From assembly GCA_032173965.1 (NCBI GenBank), contig JAVUNC010000004.1, positions 1,316,501 through 1,380,500 on the forward strand: a DNA stretch of 64,000 nucleotides, given 5' to 3'. The notes under the pieces are model-generated. The model was not told the DNA's origin and ran no database searches. It saw only the letters and a list, made by a program, of their open reading frames with translations. Shown in pieces: positions 22,980 through 36,100 of the stretch. Source of the DNA: Sitta carolinensis (Eukaryota > Chordata > Aves > Passeriformes > Sittidae). The position numbers and the translations under genes were made by a program. Every line of letters begins with the position of its first letter. Positions within the stretch are counted from its first letter, which is position 1.

Positions 22980-23890
22980 AATTCCAGGATTTCCAGTGGA
23001 ACGCAGCAAAAGGAAGGATCCGAGGGAGATTCCCGAGGGAAAAGAGACTTCCCAAGAAAATGAGGGATTTGGGGAAGAATTCCCAAGGAAAATGAGGGAT
23101 TTGGGGAAGGGATTCCCAAGAAAATGAGGGATTTGGGGAAGGAATGCCCAAAGGAATGAAGGATTTGGAAGGGAAAGGATTTAGGGAGGGATTCCCAAGG
23201 GAATGAGGGATTTGGGGAAGGGAAAGAATTCCAAAAGCAATGGAAGCGAAAGATTCCCAAAGAAAGGAAGGGAATGAGGGATTTGGAAGGGAAAGGATTT
23301 AGGAAAGGGGAAAAATTCCCAAGGGAAGGGATTTAGGGAAGGGATTCCCGAGGGAAGGACTCCCATGGAAGGGCAGGATTCCAGGAAAGGGAGGAATTCC
23401 CAAAGGGGGGAAGGGAAGGATTCCCAAAGGAATGAGGGATTCCCAAGTCAAGGATTCCCATGGGAATGAGGGATTTGGAAGGGAAGGGATTTAGGGAATG
23501 GAAGGGACTCAGGGAAGGAATTTAAGGATGGGATTCAGGGATGGGAAAGAATTTAGGGAATGGATTTGATGAAGGCATTCAGGGAAAGGATTCCCAAGGG
23601 AAGGGAAGGAATGAAGGATTCCCAAGGGAAGGGATTTAGGGAAGGGATTCCCAAGGGAAGGGATTCAGGGATGTGATTCCCAAAGGAAGGGATTCAGGGA
23701 AGAGATTCCCAAGGGAAGGGAAGGAATGAAGGATTCCCCAAGGAAGGGATTCTCAGGGAAGGGATTCAGGGAAGGGGTTTCCAAAGGAAGGGATTCAGGG
23801 AAGAGATTCCCAAGGGAAGGGATTCCAGGAAGGGATTCCAAAGGAAAGGATTCAGGGAAGGGAAGGATTCCCTTGGGAGCTCAGAATTCC
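22980..23890. repeat. GGATTCCCAAGGGAAGGGATTTAGGG repeat
   Basis: Purine-rich tandem with units of 15-30 bp downstream of the ESCO2 stop (minus strand: polypyrimidine). No coding sequence seen. Confidence 0.8.
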
Positions 23891-23942
23891 CTCAGCATTT
23901 CAGCAGGATTCCCCGGATCGAGCCCGGCCCCTGGGGAGGAGC

Positions 23943-24159
23943 TCAGGCCGATCCCGCCGATCCCGATCCCGCCGATCCCGATCCCGCCGATCCCGGTGCT
24001 CCCGTTCCCATTCCCATTCCCGCTGCCCCCGGGGGGAAGCTGTACACCAGGAAGTCGGCGCGGCCGCAGTAGCGCGCGGCGAAGGCGCGGCCGTCGGCCG
24101 TGGGGTCGGAAAAGGCCAAATCCTGGGAATTCAGCACGGCCCCGAACACGAAGGTGTGC
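23943..24159 (-). CDS. ESCO2: ESCO2 last exon with repeat-derived tail
   Basis: Joins as L-R-H-T-F-V-F-G and encodes the end of the GNAT-type domain: [30 protein letters not shown]. The human protein ends four residues after the FLVY motif. In this sequence the frame continues through about 30 codons of Gly, Ala, Ser and Met ([18 protein letters not shown]) before TGA at 23943-23945. The tail is encoded by a GATCCCGCC-type microsatellite. The conserved Asp of SDPT is present. Confidence 0.85.
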
Positions 24160-27100
24160 CTGGAGGAACGGGAAAACGGGAATGGGGTTGGGATTCCCGG
24201 CCTGGCACGGGAATTGGGGAACAGCTCCGGTTGAAATCCGGGATGCTCGCTGTTAAAACCCGGAGCGCTTTTCCTGCTGTCCCAGTCCCATTCCCACTGT
24301 CCCATTCCCGCTATCCCATTCCCATTCCCACTGTCCCATTCCCATTGTCCCATTCCCACTGTCCCATTCCCATTGTCCTATTCCCATTCCCACTGTCCCA
24401 TTCCCGCTATCCCATTCCCATTCCACTGTCCCATTCCCACTGTCCCATTCCCACTGTCCCTTCCCATTGTCCCATTCCCATTCCCACTGTCCCATTCCCA
24501 TTGTCCCATTCCCATTCCCACTGTCCCATTCCGCTATCCCATTCCCATTCCCACTGTCCCATTCCCACTGTCCCATTCCCACTATCCCATTTCCATTCCC
24601 ACTATCCCATCATTCCCACTATCCCATCACTCCCACTGTTCCATCATTCCTGCTGTCATTCCCATAATTCCCGCTGTCATTTCCATAATTCCTGCTGTCA
24701 TTCCCATCATTCCCGCTGTTCCCATCATTCCCGCTGTCATTCCCATCATTCCTGCTGTCATTCCCGCTGTCATTCCTGCTGTTCCCATCATTCCCACTAT
24801 CCCATCATTCCCATCACTCCCGCTATCCCGTCACTCCCGCTATCCCATCATTCCTGCTGTTTCCATCATTCCCACTATCCCATCATTCCCACTATCCCGT
24901 CATTCCCGCTATCCCGTCACTCCTGCTGTTTCCGTCACTCCCGCTATCCCGTTACTCCCGCTATCCCATCACTCCCGCTATCCCGTCATTCCCGCTATCC
25001 CATCACTCCCGCTATCCCATCACTCCCATCACTCCCACTATCCCATCACTCCCGCTATCCCATCACTCCCGCTATCCCATCATTCCCGCTATCCCGTCAC
25101 TCCCGCTATCCCGTCATTCCCGCTGTTCCCATCACTCCCGCTATCCCGCCGTTCCCGCTATCCCGCCGTTTCCCTGTGTGCGGCGGTACCGGAGGCTGTC
25201 CGCCATCCTGCGGGCGATGCCGGCGCCGGCGCGTGCCCAGCACCCAGAGCCGGCTGATCCCGCACACGGCCGCCTCCGGAACCCGGGAACAGCGCCAGGA
25301 GCACGGCGGGAACGCGGCCGAGCACCCGCGGGAATCCCGGCGGGAATCCCGGCAGGAATCCGCGGGATCCGGGGATGGCAGCGGCGAGCCCGGCTCCGGC
25401 AGCACCCGGAATGCCTGCGGGAATGGGAGAGGGGGAATGGGAATGGGAGGGGGGGTGGGAATGGGAATGGGGAATGGGAATGGGGATGGGGAATATGGGA
25501 ATGGGGAATGGGGAATGGGAAGGGGAATGGTGGAATGGGAATGGGGATGGGAATGGGGAATGGGATGGGGATGGGAATGGGAATGGGAATGGGAATGGGG
25601 ATGGGGGATGGGAATGGGATGATGGATGGGGATGGGGAATGGGAATGGGGATGGGAGATGGGGATGGGAATGGGGATGGGAATGAATGGGGGATGGAATG
25701 GAGATGGGGAATGGGAATGGGAGATGGGGATGGGGAATGGGAATGGGAATGGGAGATGGGAATGGGAATGGGGATGGGATGGGGATGGGAATGGGATGGG
25801 ATGGGAATGGGATGGAGGGAATGGGAATGGGAAGGGGAATGGGAGGGAATGGGATGGGGGATGGGAATGGGATGGGATGGGGATGGGATGGGGAATGGGG
25901 ATGGGAATGGGATGGGAATGGGGATGGAGGATGGATGGGAGAGGGGATGGAGGGATGGATGGGATGGAGGATGGGATGGGAATGGGAATGGGAATGGGAA
26001 AGGGAATGAGGATGGGGAATGGGGGAATGGGATGGGAATGGGAACTGGGAATGGGGAGGGCTGGGAATGGGATGGGAATTCACTGACCAATCACAATTCA
26101 CGATCAATCACCAATCATTCATCAATCACCAACCAATCAGTAATTAATCACGAAACAATCACTCATCAACCACTAATTAACCACTAATTAACCACTAATT
26201 ACACGCTAATTACTCACGAACCAATCAGCAAAAATCCACTCATTAACCGCTAATGAGCCCTCGTTAATTAATTAATTAGGGATGCGTTAATTGGCACCTG
26301 CTGGATGCTCTGAGCCGCCAGGCAGCCCAGCACGCTCCGGGCGGGGCTGATGAACAGGTACAGCCGGAGCGGGCCCGCGGAAAAACCGGGAATGGCCCTC
26401 GGAAACCCGGGAATTTTCCTGGGAAAACCAGGAATGTTCCCGGGGCGCCCCCGCCGGGAAGCCGAGCTCGGCGTCCACGATGGACAGGACCTCCTGGGCC
26501 TGCGGGAAAACGGGAAAAAACCGGGTGGGAATGATGGGAATGACGGGGGGAAAACGGGGTGGGAATGATGGGAATTATGGGGAAAAACCGGGTGGGAATG
26601 ATGGGAATGACGGGGAAAAACCGGGTGGGAATGATGGGAATTATGGGGAAAAATGGGGTGGGAATGCTGGGAATTACAGGGTGAAAACCGGGTGGGAATG
26701 CTGGGAATTGTGGGTAAAAACAGGGTGGGAATGATGGGAATTATGGGGGGAAATGGGTGGGAATGATGGGAATTACGGGGAAAAATGGGGTGGGAATGAT
26801 GGAAATTACGGGGGGGAAACGGGGTGGGAATGATGGGAATTACGGGGAAAAATGGGGTGGGAATGATGGGAATTACGGGGGGAAATGGGGTGGGAATGAT
26901 GGGAATTATGGGTAAAAACAGGGTGGGAATGATGAGAATTACGGGGGAAAACAGGGTGGGAATGATGGAAATTCCAGGGGGAAACGGGGTGGGAATGCTG
27001 GGAATTGGGGTTTAGGGATCAGATCCCATTGGGATTTAGGGATCAGAGTGAGATTTAGGGATCAGATCCCATTAGAGTTTAGGGATTGGGATCTGGGATG

Positions 27101-30100
27101 TAGGTATTGGATCCCGTTGGGGATTTGGGATTTAGGGATCAGATCCCATTGGGGATTTGGGATTTAGGAATCAGATCCCATTGGGATTTAGGGATCAGAT
27201 CCCGTTGGGGATTTGGGATTTAGGGATCAGATCCCGTTGGGGATTTGGGATTTAGGGATCAGATCCCACTGGGATTTTGGGATTAGACGCCACTGGAATT
27301 TAGGATTTGGGGATCACATCCCACTGGGATTTGGGATTTGGGGATCACATCCCATTGGGATTTGGGGATCAGATCATGATGGGATTTAGGGATTGGGATC
27401 TGGGATTTAGGGATCAGCTCCCATTAGGATTTCAGGATCGGGGATCCTGGGATCAGCTCCCATTCCCAGGGAATTCCCTCAGCATTCCCAGTACCTTCCT
27501 GAGGGCGTATTTGGGATCCTCGGGAAGGATCAGGACGATTTTCCCATCCCAGAATTCCGCAACCACGCGCTCCTGCTTCCAGCCCTGCAGGAAAACCCCA
27601 ACGGTCCCAGGGGGGAATCCCAGGAAGGAATTCCAGGAGGGAAACCCAGGAGGGAATCCCAGGAGGGAATCCCAGGAGGGAATCCCAGGGGGGAATCCCA
27701 GGGGGGAATCCCAAAAAGGAATTTCAGGAGGGAATTCTAGCAAGAAATCCCAGGAAGGAATCCCGAGATGGAATTCCAGAAGGGAATCCTGGGAAACAAT
27801 TCCATGCAGGAATCCTGGGAAGAAATTCCAAGAAGGGATCCCACGTGGGAATTCCAGGTGGGATTCCCAGAGAGAATCCAGGAGGGATTGCAGACAGGAA
27901 TGAATCCCAGGCAGGAATTCTTCCTGCTGTTCCCATCACTCCTGCCATTCCCATAATTCCTCAATTCCACCATTCCAGCCATTCCCAGCATTCCCTCATT
28001 CCCAGTATTCCCACAATCCCCAGCATTCCCATAATCCCACCATTCCTGCCCTTCCCTCATTCCCAGATTCCCCCATTCCCAGTATTCCCAGCACTCTCAC
28101 AATTCCCCCACTCCCATCATTCTCCCAATTCCCAGCATTCCCAGAATTCCCACCATTCCCCCATTCCCAAATTCCTGCCATTCCCAGAATTCCTGGTTCA
28201 CCAGGAAGCACCAGCCCCTCATGGAGCTCCTTGTAGTGCCAGAGCCTCCACTCCCAGCATTCCTAGATTCCCACACTCCCAGCATTCCCCCATTCCTACA
28301 TCCCTGTAATTCCCACCATTCCCAGAATTCCCGCTGCTATTCCCGGCTCACCCGGTACCAGAGCCCCTCCTGGAGCTGCCATTCCCACATTCCCCCATTC
28401 CCAGCCTTCCCCCATTCCCTTAATTCCCACCATTCCTGTAATTCCCACCACTCCCCCATTCCTGTAATTCCCAGCATTCCCAGATTCCCGAGGCATTCCC
28501 ACAGCATTCCCATCGTTATGCCCAGCCCCTCGCTGAGCCACCAGTGGTGCCAGAGCTGCCATTCCCACATTCCCCCATTCCCATAATTCCCACCATTCCC
28601 ATAATTCCCAGCATTCTGCCATTCCTCTCATTCCCACCACTCCCCCATTCCCAGCATTCCCGGATTCCCAAGGCATTCCCACAGCATTCCCATCGTTATT
28701 CCCAGCCCCTAGTGGAGCCGCCATTCCCCCATTCCCATAATTCCCACCATTCCCCCGTTCCTGGAATTCCCAGCATTCCCAGGATTGCCACGGCTCACCC
28801 GGTAGCGCAGCCCGTCCCGGAGGCGCCGGTGGTGCCGGAGGTGCTGGAGCCGATCCTCGGGAATGCCGGGAGCGAAGAGCATCCCGCAGGAGGAGCACGG
28901 CCGCGGCCCCAGAGCCCGCTGGCCCGCGTCCTGCCGGGAATGGGAATGCCGGGAATGAGCTAGGAATGAGCCCGGGAATGAGCCCAGGAATGAGCTGGGA
29001 ACGAGCCCGGGAATGAGCCCGGGAATGAGCTGGGAATGAGCCCAGGAATGAGCTGGGAATGAGCTGGGAATGAGCCGGAAATGAGCCGGGAATGAGCTGG
29101 GAATGAGCCGGGAATGAGCTGGGAATGAGCTGGGAATGAGCCAGGAATGAGCCCGGGAATGAGCTGGGAATGAGCTGGGAATGAGCCGGGAATGAGCTGG
29201 GAATGAGCCCGCGAATGCTGGGAATGAGCCGGGAATGAGCCCAGGAATGAGCTGGGAATGAGCCGGGAATGAGCCGGGAATGAGCCGGGAATGAGCCCAG
29301 GAATGAGCTGGGAATGAGCTGGGAATGAGCCGGAAATGAGCCCGGGAATGAGCCCGGGAATGAGCCCGGAATGAGCCCAGGAATGAGCCCAGGAATGAGC
29401 TGGGAATGAGCCCAGGAATGAGCCCAGGAATGAGCTGGGAATGAGCCCAGGAATAAGCCCAGGAATGCCGGGAATGTGCTGGGAATGGTGGGAATGAGCC
29501 GGGAATGAGTTGGGAATGAGCCTGGGAATGCTGGGAATGAGCTGGGAATGAGCCTGGGAAACGGCAGGAATGATCCTGGGAAACAGTGGGAATGAGCCTG
29601 GGAATGAGCTGGGAATGATCCCAGGAAACGGGGAATGATCCCGGGAATGATCCCAGGAAACGGAGGGAATGAGGCCAGGAATGATCCTGGGAAATGGTGG
29701 GAATGTGGGGAGAGGATCCTGGGAAATGGTGGGAATGATCCCAGGAAACAGTGGGAATGATCCCAGGAATGATCCTGGGAAATGGTGGGAATGTGGGGAG
29801 AGGATCCTGGGAAATGGTGGGAAGGGATCCTGGGAATGGCAGGAAGAGATCCTGGGAAACGCTGGGAATGTGGGCAGGGGATCCCAGAAAACAGTGGGAA
29901 TGTGGGAGAGGATCCTGGGAATGGTGGGAGGGGATCCTGGGAATGGCAGAAAACAGTGGAAATGTGAGCAGGGAATTATGGGAAAAGTCAGGAATGTGAG
30001 GAGGGAATGCTGGGATCAGTCAGGAATGTGGGCAGGAAATTCCAGGAACGCTGGCAGGGATCCCAGGGAATGCCAGGAGGGATCCTGGGAATGGCTCAGG

Positions 30101-33100
30101 AATGCTGGGAGGGAATGGTTTGGGAATGTTGGGAAAAATCAGGAATGTGGGGAGGGAATTATGGGAATGTGGACAGGGAATTCCAGGAAAAGCTTGGGAA
30201 TGCAGGGAGGGGATTCTGGGCAACGTTGGGAAAGTGGAGAAGGGATTCTGGGAAAAGTTGGGAATATGGAAAGGGAATCTCAGGAAACGTCGGGAATGTG
30301 GGGAGGGAATGCCGGGAATGTTGGGAATGCAGATAGGGAATCCCGAGGAATGTTGGGAATGCCAATAGGGAATGCTGGGAAAAGTTGGGAATGTGGGCAG
30401 GTAGTCAGAGGAAGGGCTTGGGAATGTGGGAAGGGAATTCCAGGAAATGTTTGGGAATGCGGAAAGGAATTCTGGGAAAAGTCAGGAATGAGGAGAGAAA
30501 ATTCCGGGAATCTCACAATGATCATCTGATCCCAGGAATTCTGCGAGGATTCCTTGGATTTCCTGGGGGCTTTTCCAGAGGGGCCGATCCCACAAGGGCC
30601 CGGGAGCTCCTCCAGGGGCCTGGAAAACACAGGGAGTGGGAAAAGCCAGGGAAAAACTGGGAAAAAACTGGGGAAAACTGGGAAAAAACTGGGAAAAAAC
30701 TGGGAAAAAACTGGGAAAAAACTGGGGGGAAACTGGAAAAAAAACTGGGAAAAAAACTGGGAAAAAAACTGGGAAAAAAACTGGGGGAAAGTGGGGAGAA
30801 ACTGGGGGAAAAAGGGGGGAAAAATGGGGGAAGCTGGAAAAACTGCAAGCAGTTGGGAGAAATTAGAAAAGTAGGGAAAAACCAGGGAAAAAGAGGGAAA
30901 ATCAGGAGAAACCATGGAAAACATGGGAAAAACTGGGAGAAAGTGGGAAAAATGTGGAAAGTAGGGAAAAGGCACTGGAATTCCAGGCTTTGGGAACTCC
31001 AGGACTTTGAAATTGTATGATTTGGGAACTCCAGGATTTGGGAATTTCCGGGATTGGGAATTCTGGGATTTGGGAAATTCTGGGATTTGGGAAATTCCGG
31101 GATTCGGGAAATTCAGGATTGGGAACTCCAGGATTGGGGAATTCCAGGATTGGGGAATTCCAGGATTTGGGGAACTCCAGGATTTGGAAGCAGCAGAGGG
31201 GAGGCAGAAATCCGGGATGGGGAATTCCCAGGATTCCCCCCTCTGGAAAAGCGGGAATGGGACCTCACCTCCTCTTGGCGGGAAGGAAGATGGGGAAGAG
31301 CCCGGCCGGGCACGGAGAGCCTGGAAAAATCCCGGAATTCTGAGCCTCAGGAAAAGTGGGAAGGCAGAATTCCATCCCCACCCCCAATCCCAGGAATTTG
31401 GCTCCATCCCAGCCGGAATCCCGGGAATTCTCCCTTCCTTGGAAGCGGGAAAAGCCGGGCAAGAATTCCCGAGGTTTTCCCAACTCACCCGATTCCTTCT
31501 TGGGGCTGAGGGAATCCTGGGAATCCGGAATTCCAGGGGATTCCTGCGAGGGAGAGAGGGGAGTTCAGGGAAAACCTGGAATTCCGGGGGATCCCAGGGG
31601 GTTTTCTGGGATTTTCCAAGGGTTTTTCCAGGAATTGTGGATCTGCTCCAGCCCTGGGATTTGGGGATGGCAGGAACAGGATGGGAATTCCATGGATCCC
31701 ACCCAGAGCATCCCGGAATTCCGGGATCCAGGAGATTCCGGAGCCATCCCCCGGGATTCTGATGGAATTTGGGGATGGAAAAGGGAAGGGAGGCCTGGAA
31801 TTCCCAGGGAATTCCCTACATCCCAAAATTCCTGCCCAGGGAGGGGCTGGAGCTGATCCAGGAGAGCCAGGATCCCGGGAATTCTCAGAATTCCAACGAA
31901 AAAGGGGCTCAGGAGAGCGGGAATTGGGGCCAGGAGCTGGGAGTGGGAAGGAATTCCCAGCACAATTCCCAAGGAAAACCCGGGAATTTGGGAGCGTTTG
32001 GCTCCAGTAGATCCCAAATTTCCCAGTCTGGGGGAAAGGAGAAAACTGGGAAAATCCGGAATTGGCTCCAGGAAATTGGGAAAATCCTCGGGAAATTCTG
32101 GGGTTTGGGGAATTCCAGGCAGGTTTTTTTTGGGGATTTTCCTGGGGTTTGGCTCCTGGATCCCAAAAAACTCAACGGGAATTCCGTGAAAAAGCAGGAA
32201 AAGAGGAGCTGGAATTCCCTCCCCAGCTTTTCCCAGGGGTTTTTCCTTGGAAAAATCTCCCGTGGGAATTTTCCCTTCAGCCAAAATCCAGGGAATGGCT
32301 CCGTGCAGGGAGAGCCCTGGGAATCGCCCAGGAATTCCAGGGGAAAATCCCAAAGGAAAATCCAAAAATTCCAAAGGAATTCCCACAGGAATCCTCAAAG
32401 GAATTTCCAAGGAACCCCCCCCCCCCCAGGAATTCCAAAGGAAAATCCCCCCAAAGTTGCAAAGAATTCCAACAGAAATTCCAAAGCAATTCCCAAAGGA
32501 GAATCCCAAAGGAATTCCAAAGAAAAACCCAAAGGAAATCTCACAAGAATCCCCAAAGGAAAATTCCAAAGGAATCCCCCCAGGAATTCCAAAGGAAAAT
32601 CCCCCCAAAAATCCCAAGGGAATTCCACAGGAAACACAAAGAAAATCCAAAGAAAAATTCCAAAGAAATTCCCAAGAATCCTGAAGGAGAATCCAACAGG
32701 AATTCCAAAGGAGAACCCCAAAGGAATTCCCAAGGAATCCCACAAGAATTCCACAGGAAAATCCCAAGGAAAACCCTAAAGGGAACCCCCAGGAATCAGC
32801 CAGGAATTCCCAAGGAAAATCCTACAGGAATCTCACGGGAATTCCCAAAGGAAAACGCCAAAGGAATTCCCAAGGATCCTCAAAGGAAAATCCCAAGGGA
32901 ATTCCCAAGGCAAACCCCAAAGGAAAATCCTCCTGAAATTCCCAAGGCCAATCCCCCCAGGAATTCCAGATCCAACCCTCAAAGCCACAATCTGGGAATT
33001 CTGGGAATTCCGGCCCAGCCCCGCACTCACCTCCTCCTTCCCTTTGGAATTCCCTTTGGAATTCTGGCCCAGCCCTGCACTCACCGCCTCCTTCCCTTCG

Positions 33101-36100
33101 GAATTCCCGCTTTTCCGGGCGATTCCCGCCTCGTTCCCGCCTCCTCCCACGTGGCATTCCCGGTTTTCCTTCTCCTCCGGAATTCCCGCTTTTCCCACAG
33201 CCTTTCCCGAAGGCTCCTCGGCAGCGGCTCCGGCGTTTCCCGGGTTTTTCCCGGCCGAGATTCCCGGGATTTTCCGGGCTCTCTTCCCGCTCTGGAAGAA
33301 GGCGGAGCCCAGCGGGAGCCGCAGGGGCGGCCGCACGCCCGCGCTCAGCACCCGGAATTCCGCCTTCCCTCGGGAATACCGGGAATTCTTCGCTTGGCAA
33401 CTCCCGCCCTCGGAAGCCCGGGAATTCTTCGCTTGGCTTTTCCCGCCCTCGGAATTCCGGGAATTCCCGACGTTCCCGCTGTTTTTCCCCTTGGGAAGCT
33501 CCTGCCGGCCTTTGGCGTTGGCTTTGCCTTTGGAGCTGCGATTCCTGCTGGGATTTCTGCCGGAATTCCTGGGATTCCTGCCGGAATTCCCAGCTTTTTC
33601 CGGGACGTTCCCGTCCCCCAGCAGCTCCCGCAGCCGTCTCCTCTCCAGAGGATCCAGGTAGGTCGTTTTCCCATAAAAAGCCCCCACGGGAAGTTGGGAA
33701 TTGCGGGAGGAGGCGGAGCCGGGCGGGGAATTCCCGGGAATTCCCGGATTTCCGTCGGGGAGCTCCAATCGGCGGGAATGCGGGGATTTCCCGGGAAAAG
33801 CGACCTCATCGTTCTCCCGGTTTTCCTCCAGGCAGCTGGGGGAGCACTGGAGGTGGGGAGGGAGGAATTCCCTGCCTTGGGAATTCCGGGAATGCTGGCA
33901 GGAATTCTGGGATGGGGAGCCGGGAGGGGCTCGGAGCCGTTTGGTCACCGGGGTCCGGAATTCCGAGCAGGAGCTGGGAACAAAAAGTGGGAATGAGGGA
34001 TCGATCCGGCTGGGAATGCGGCTCTGGGAATTCCTGACTCCCAGGATTGATCATCCCAGGGAATTCCTGAATCCAGGAATTTGTGATCCCAGGGAATTCC
34101 TGAATCCATCCGGGAATTCCTGAATCCAAGGATTTGTTCATCCAAAGATTCCTGAACCCTGGGACTTGTCAGCCCAAGGAATTCTGAATCCAGGGATTTG
34201 ATCATCCCAGGATTCCAAATCCAAGGAATTCCGAACCTCAGAATTCCTGAATCCAGGGATTTCTGATCCCAAAGATTTCTGAATCCAGGTATTTACTCAT
34301 CCAAGGATTCCCAATCCCAAAGATTCCCAAATCCCAGGATCCAGGAAAATCCCTGGGAATTCACATTCCCGAGAAACCAGGGCAGGGCTTTTGCCAAACC
34401 TGGAATTTCCAAGGAATTCCCCAGGAATCCCAAAGGAAAATCCCCCCCCCCCCCCAAAATTCCAAAGAAATCCCAAAGAAAATCCCAAAGGAAAATCCCA
34501 AAGGAATTCCAAAAGGAAAATCCCCAAAGAAAATCCCCTCAAAATTCCAAAGGAATTCCCAAAAGAAAATCCCAAAGGAAAATCCCAGAAGAAAATCCCA
34601 AAAGAAAATCCCCCAGGATTCCCAGTTGGGCTGGAATTCCCAGAGAATCCCTGGAATTTCCAGGCAGGGATTTGGGATGCGATTTGCAGTCCCTGCCGGC
34701 CGGAATTCCCAGATTTTGGGGAATTTTTTTGGGGATTTTCTGGGCTGTCCCCACTCACCCGTCGGGATCCCGGCTCCGTTTCCAGGGCGTCCCCGCAGCC
34801 TCCGTGCAGCTCCTGCAATTCCCAGAATTCCAGAGGTTGGGATGGGAATTCCAGGGGAAAACCAGGAATTGACCACGGAAGGGAGGGAAAAGGGGGGATT
34901 CTGGGAATGCTGGGCTGGAGATTCCAGGGAAAACCCAGCCTGAAATCCGTCCCTTCCTGCCGAGCCTTTGGAATCCCAGAATTCCCAGAAATTCCGTTTT
35001 TGTAACCACATAAATCCAAGAATTCCCATCAATCCCATTTTTCTAAAGCTCTGAAATCCCATAATTCCCATCAATCCCGTTTTTTAACCCCTGAAATCCC
35101 AGAATGTACATTAATCTCAGAAATTCCCATGAATTCCCATAAATCTCATTTTGGAATCGTGCAATTCCCAAAATTACCCACGAAATCCCAGGAATGCCAA
35201 TAATTGCCAGAATTCCCATGAATCCCATTTTTTTTTTAACCTCTGAAATCCCATTTTTCTTTAACCTCTGAAATCCCAGAATTCCCATCAATCCCAATCT
35301 TAAGCCTTGAACTTCCATACAAACAAAGAATGAAAAAAAAAAAAAAAAAAAAAAAATCCCATTAAAAAATTCCAACCTGAAAGCCAAAAAACCAGAATCA
35401 CCTAAATCCCAAAATTTTCACAGAGCCCTCCCAGAAGATCCCAAGCCATCAATCCCCAGAGACCCCCCAGAGACAAGACCCCCTCAGACCCCAGAGACCA
35501 GAGACCTCCCCAAACCCCAAGCCCCCAGATACAAAGACCCCCCAGAGACCCCCAGAGACCCCCGAAACCCCCAGACGCCCCCCAGAGCACTCAGACCCCC
35601 CAGACCCCCGAGCCCCCCCAGAGCACTCAGAGCCCCCCAGAGCTCCCAGAGCCCCCCAGAGACCCCAGAAACCCCCTCAGAACCCTCAGAGCCCCCTCAG
35701 AGCCCCTCAGAGCCCCCTCAGAGCCCTCAGAGCCTCAGAGCCCCCTCAGAGCCCTCTCAGAGCCCCCAGAGCTCCTCAGAACCCCAGAGCCCTCCAGAGC
35801 CCCAGACCCCCCAGAGCCCCCTCAGACCCTCAGAGCCCCTCAGAGCCTCCTCAGAGCCCCAGAGCCCTCCTCAGCCCTCTCAATTCCCCTCAGAGCCTCG
35901 ACCCCCTCAGAGCCTCTCGAGCCCCCCAACCTCTCAAGCCCCTCAGAGCCCTCCAGAACCCCTCTCAGAGCCCCTCTCAGAGCCCCTCAGAGCCCTCAGA
36001 AGCCCCCAGAACCCCTCTCAGCCCCTCACCTCAGAGCCTCTCAGGCCCCCAGAGCCCTCCAGACCCCTCTCAATCCCCCTAAACCTCTGACCCAGCCCCC

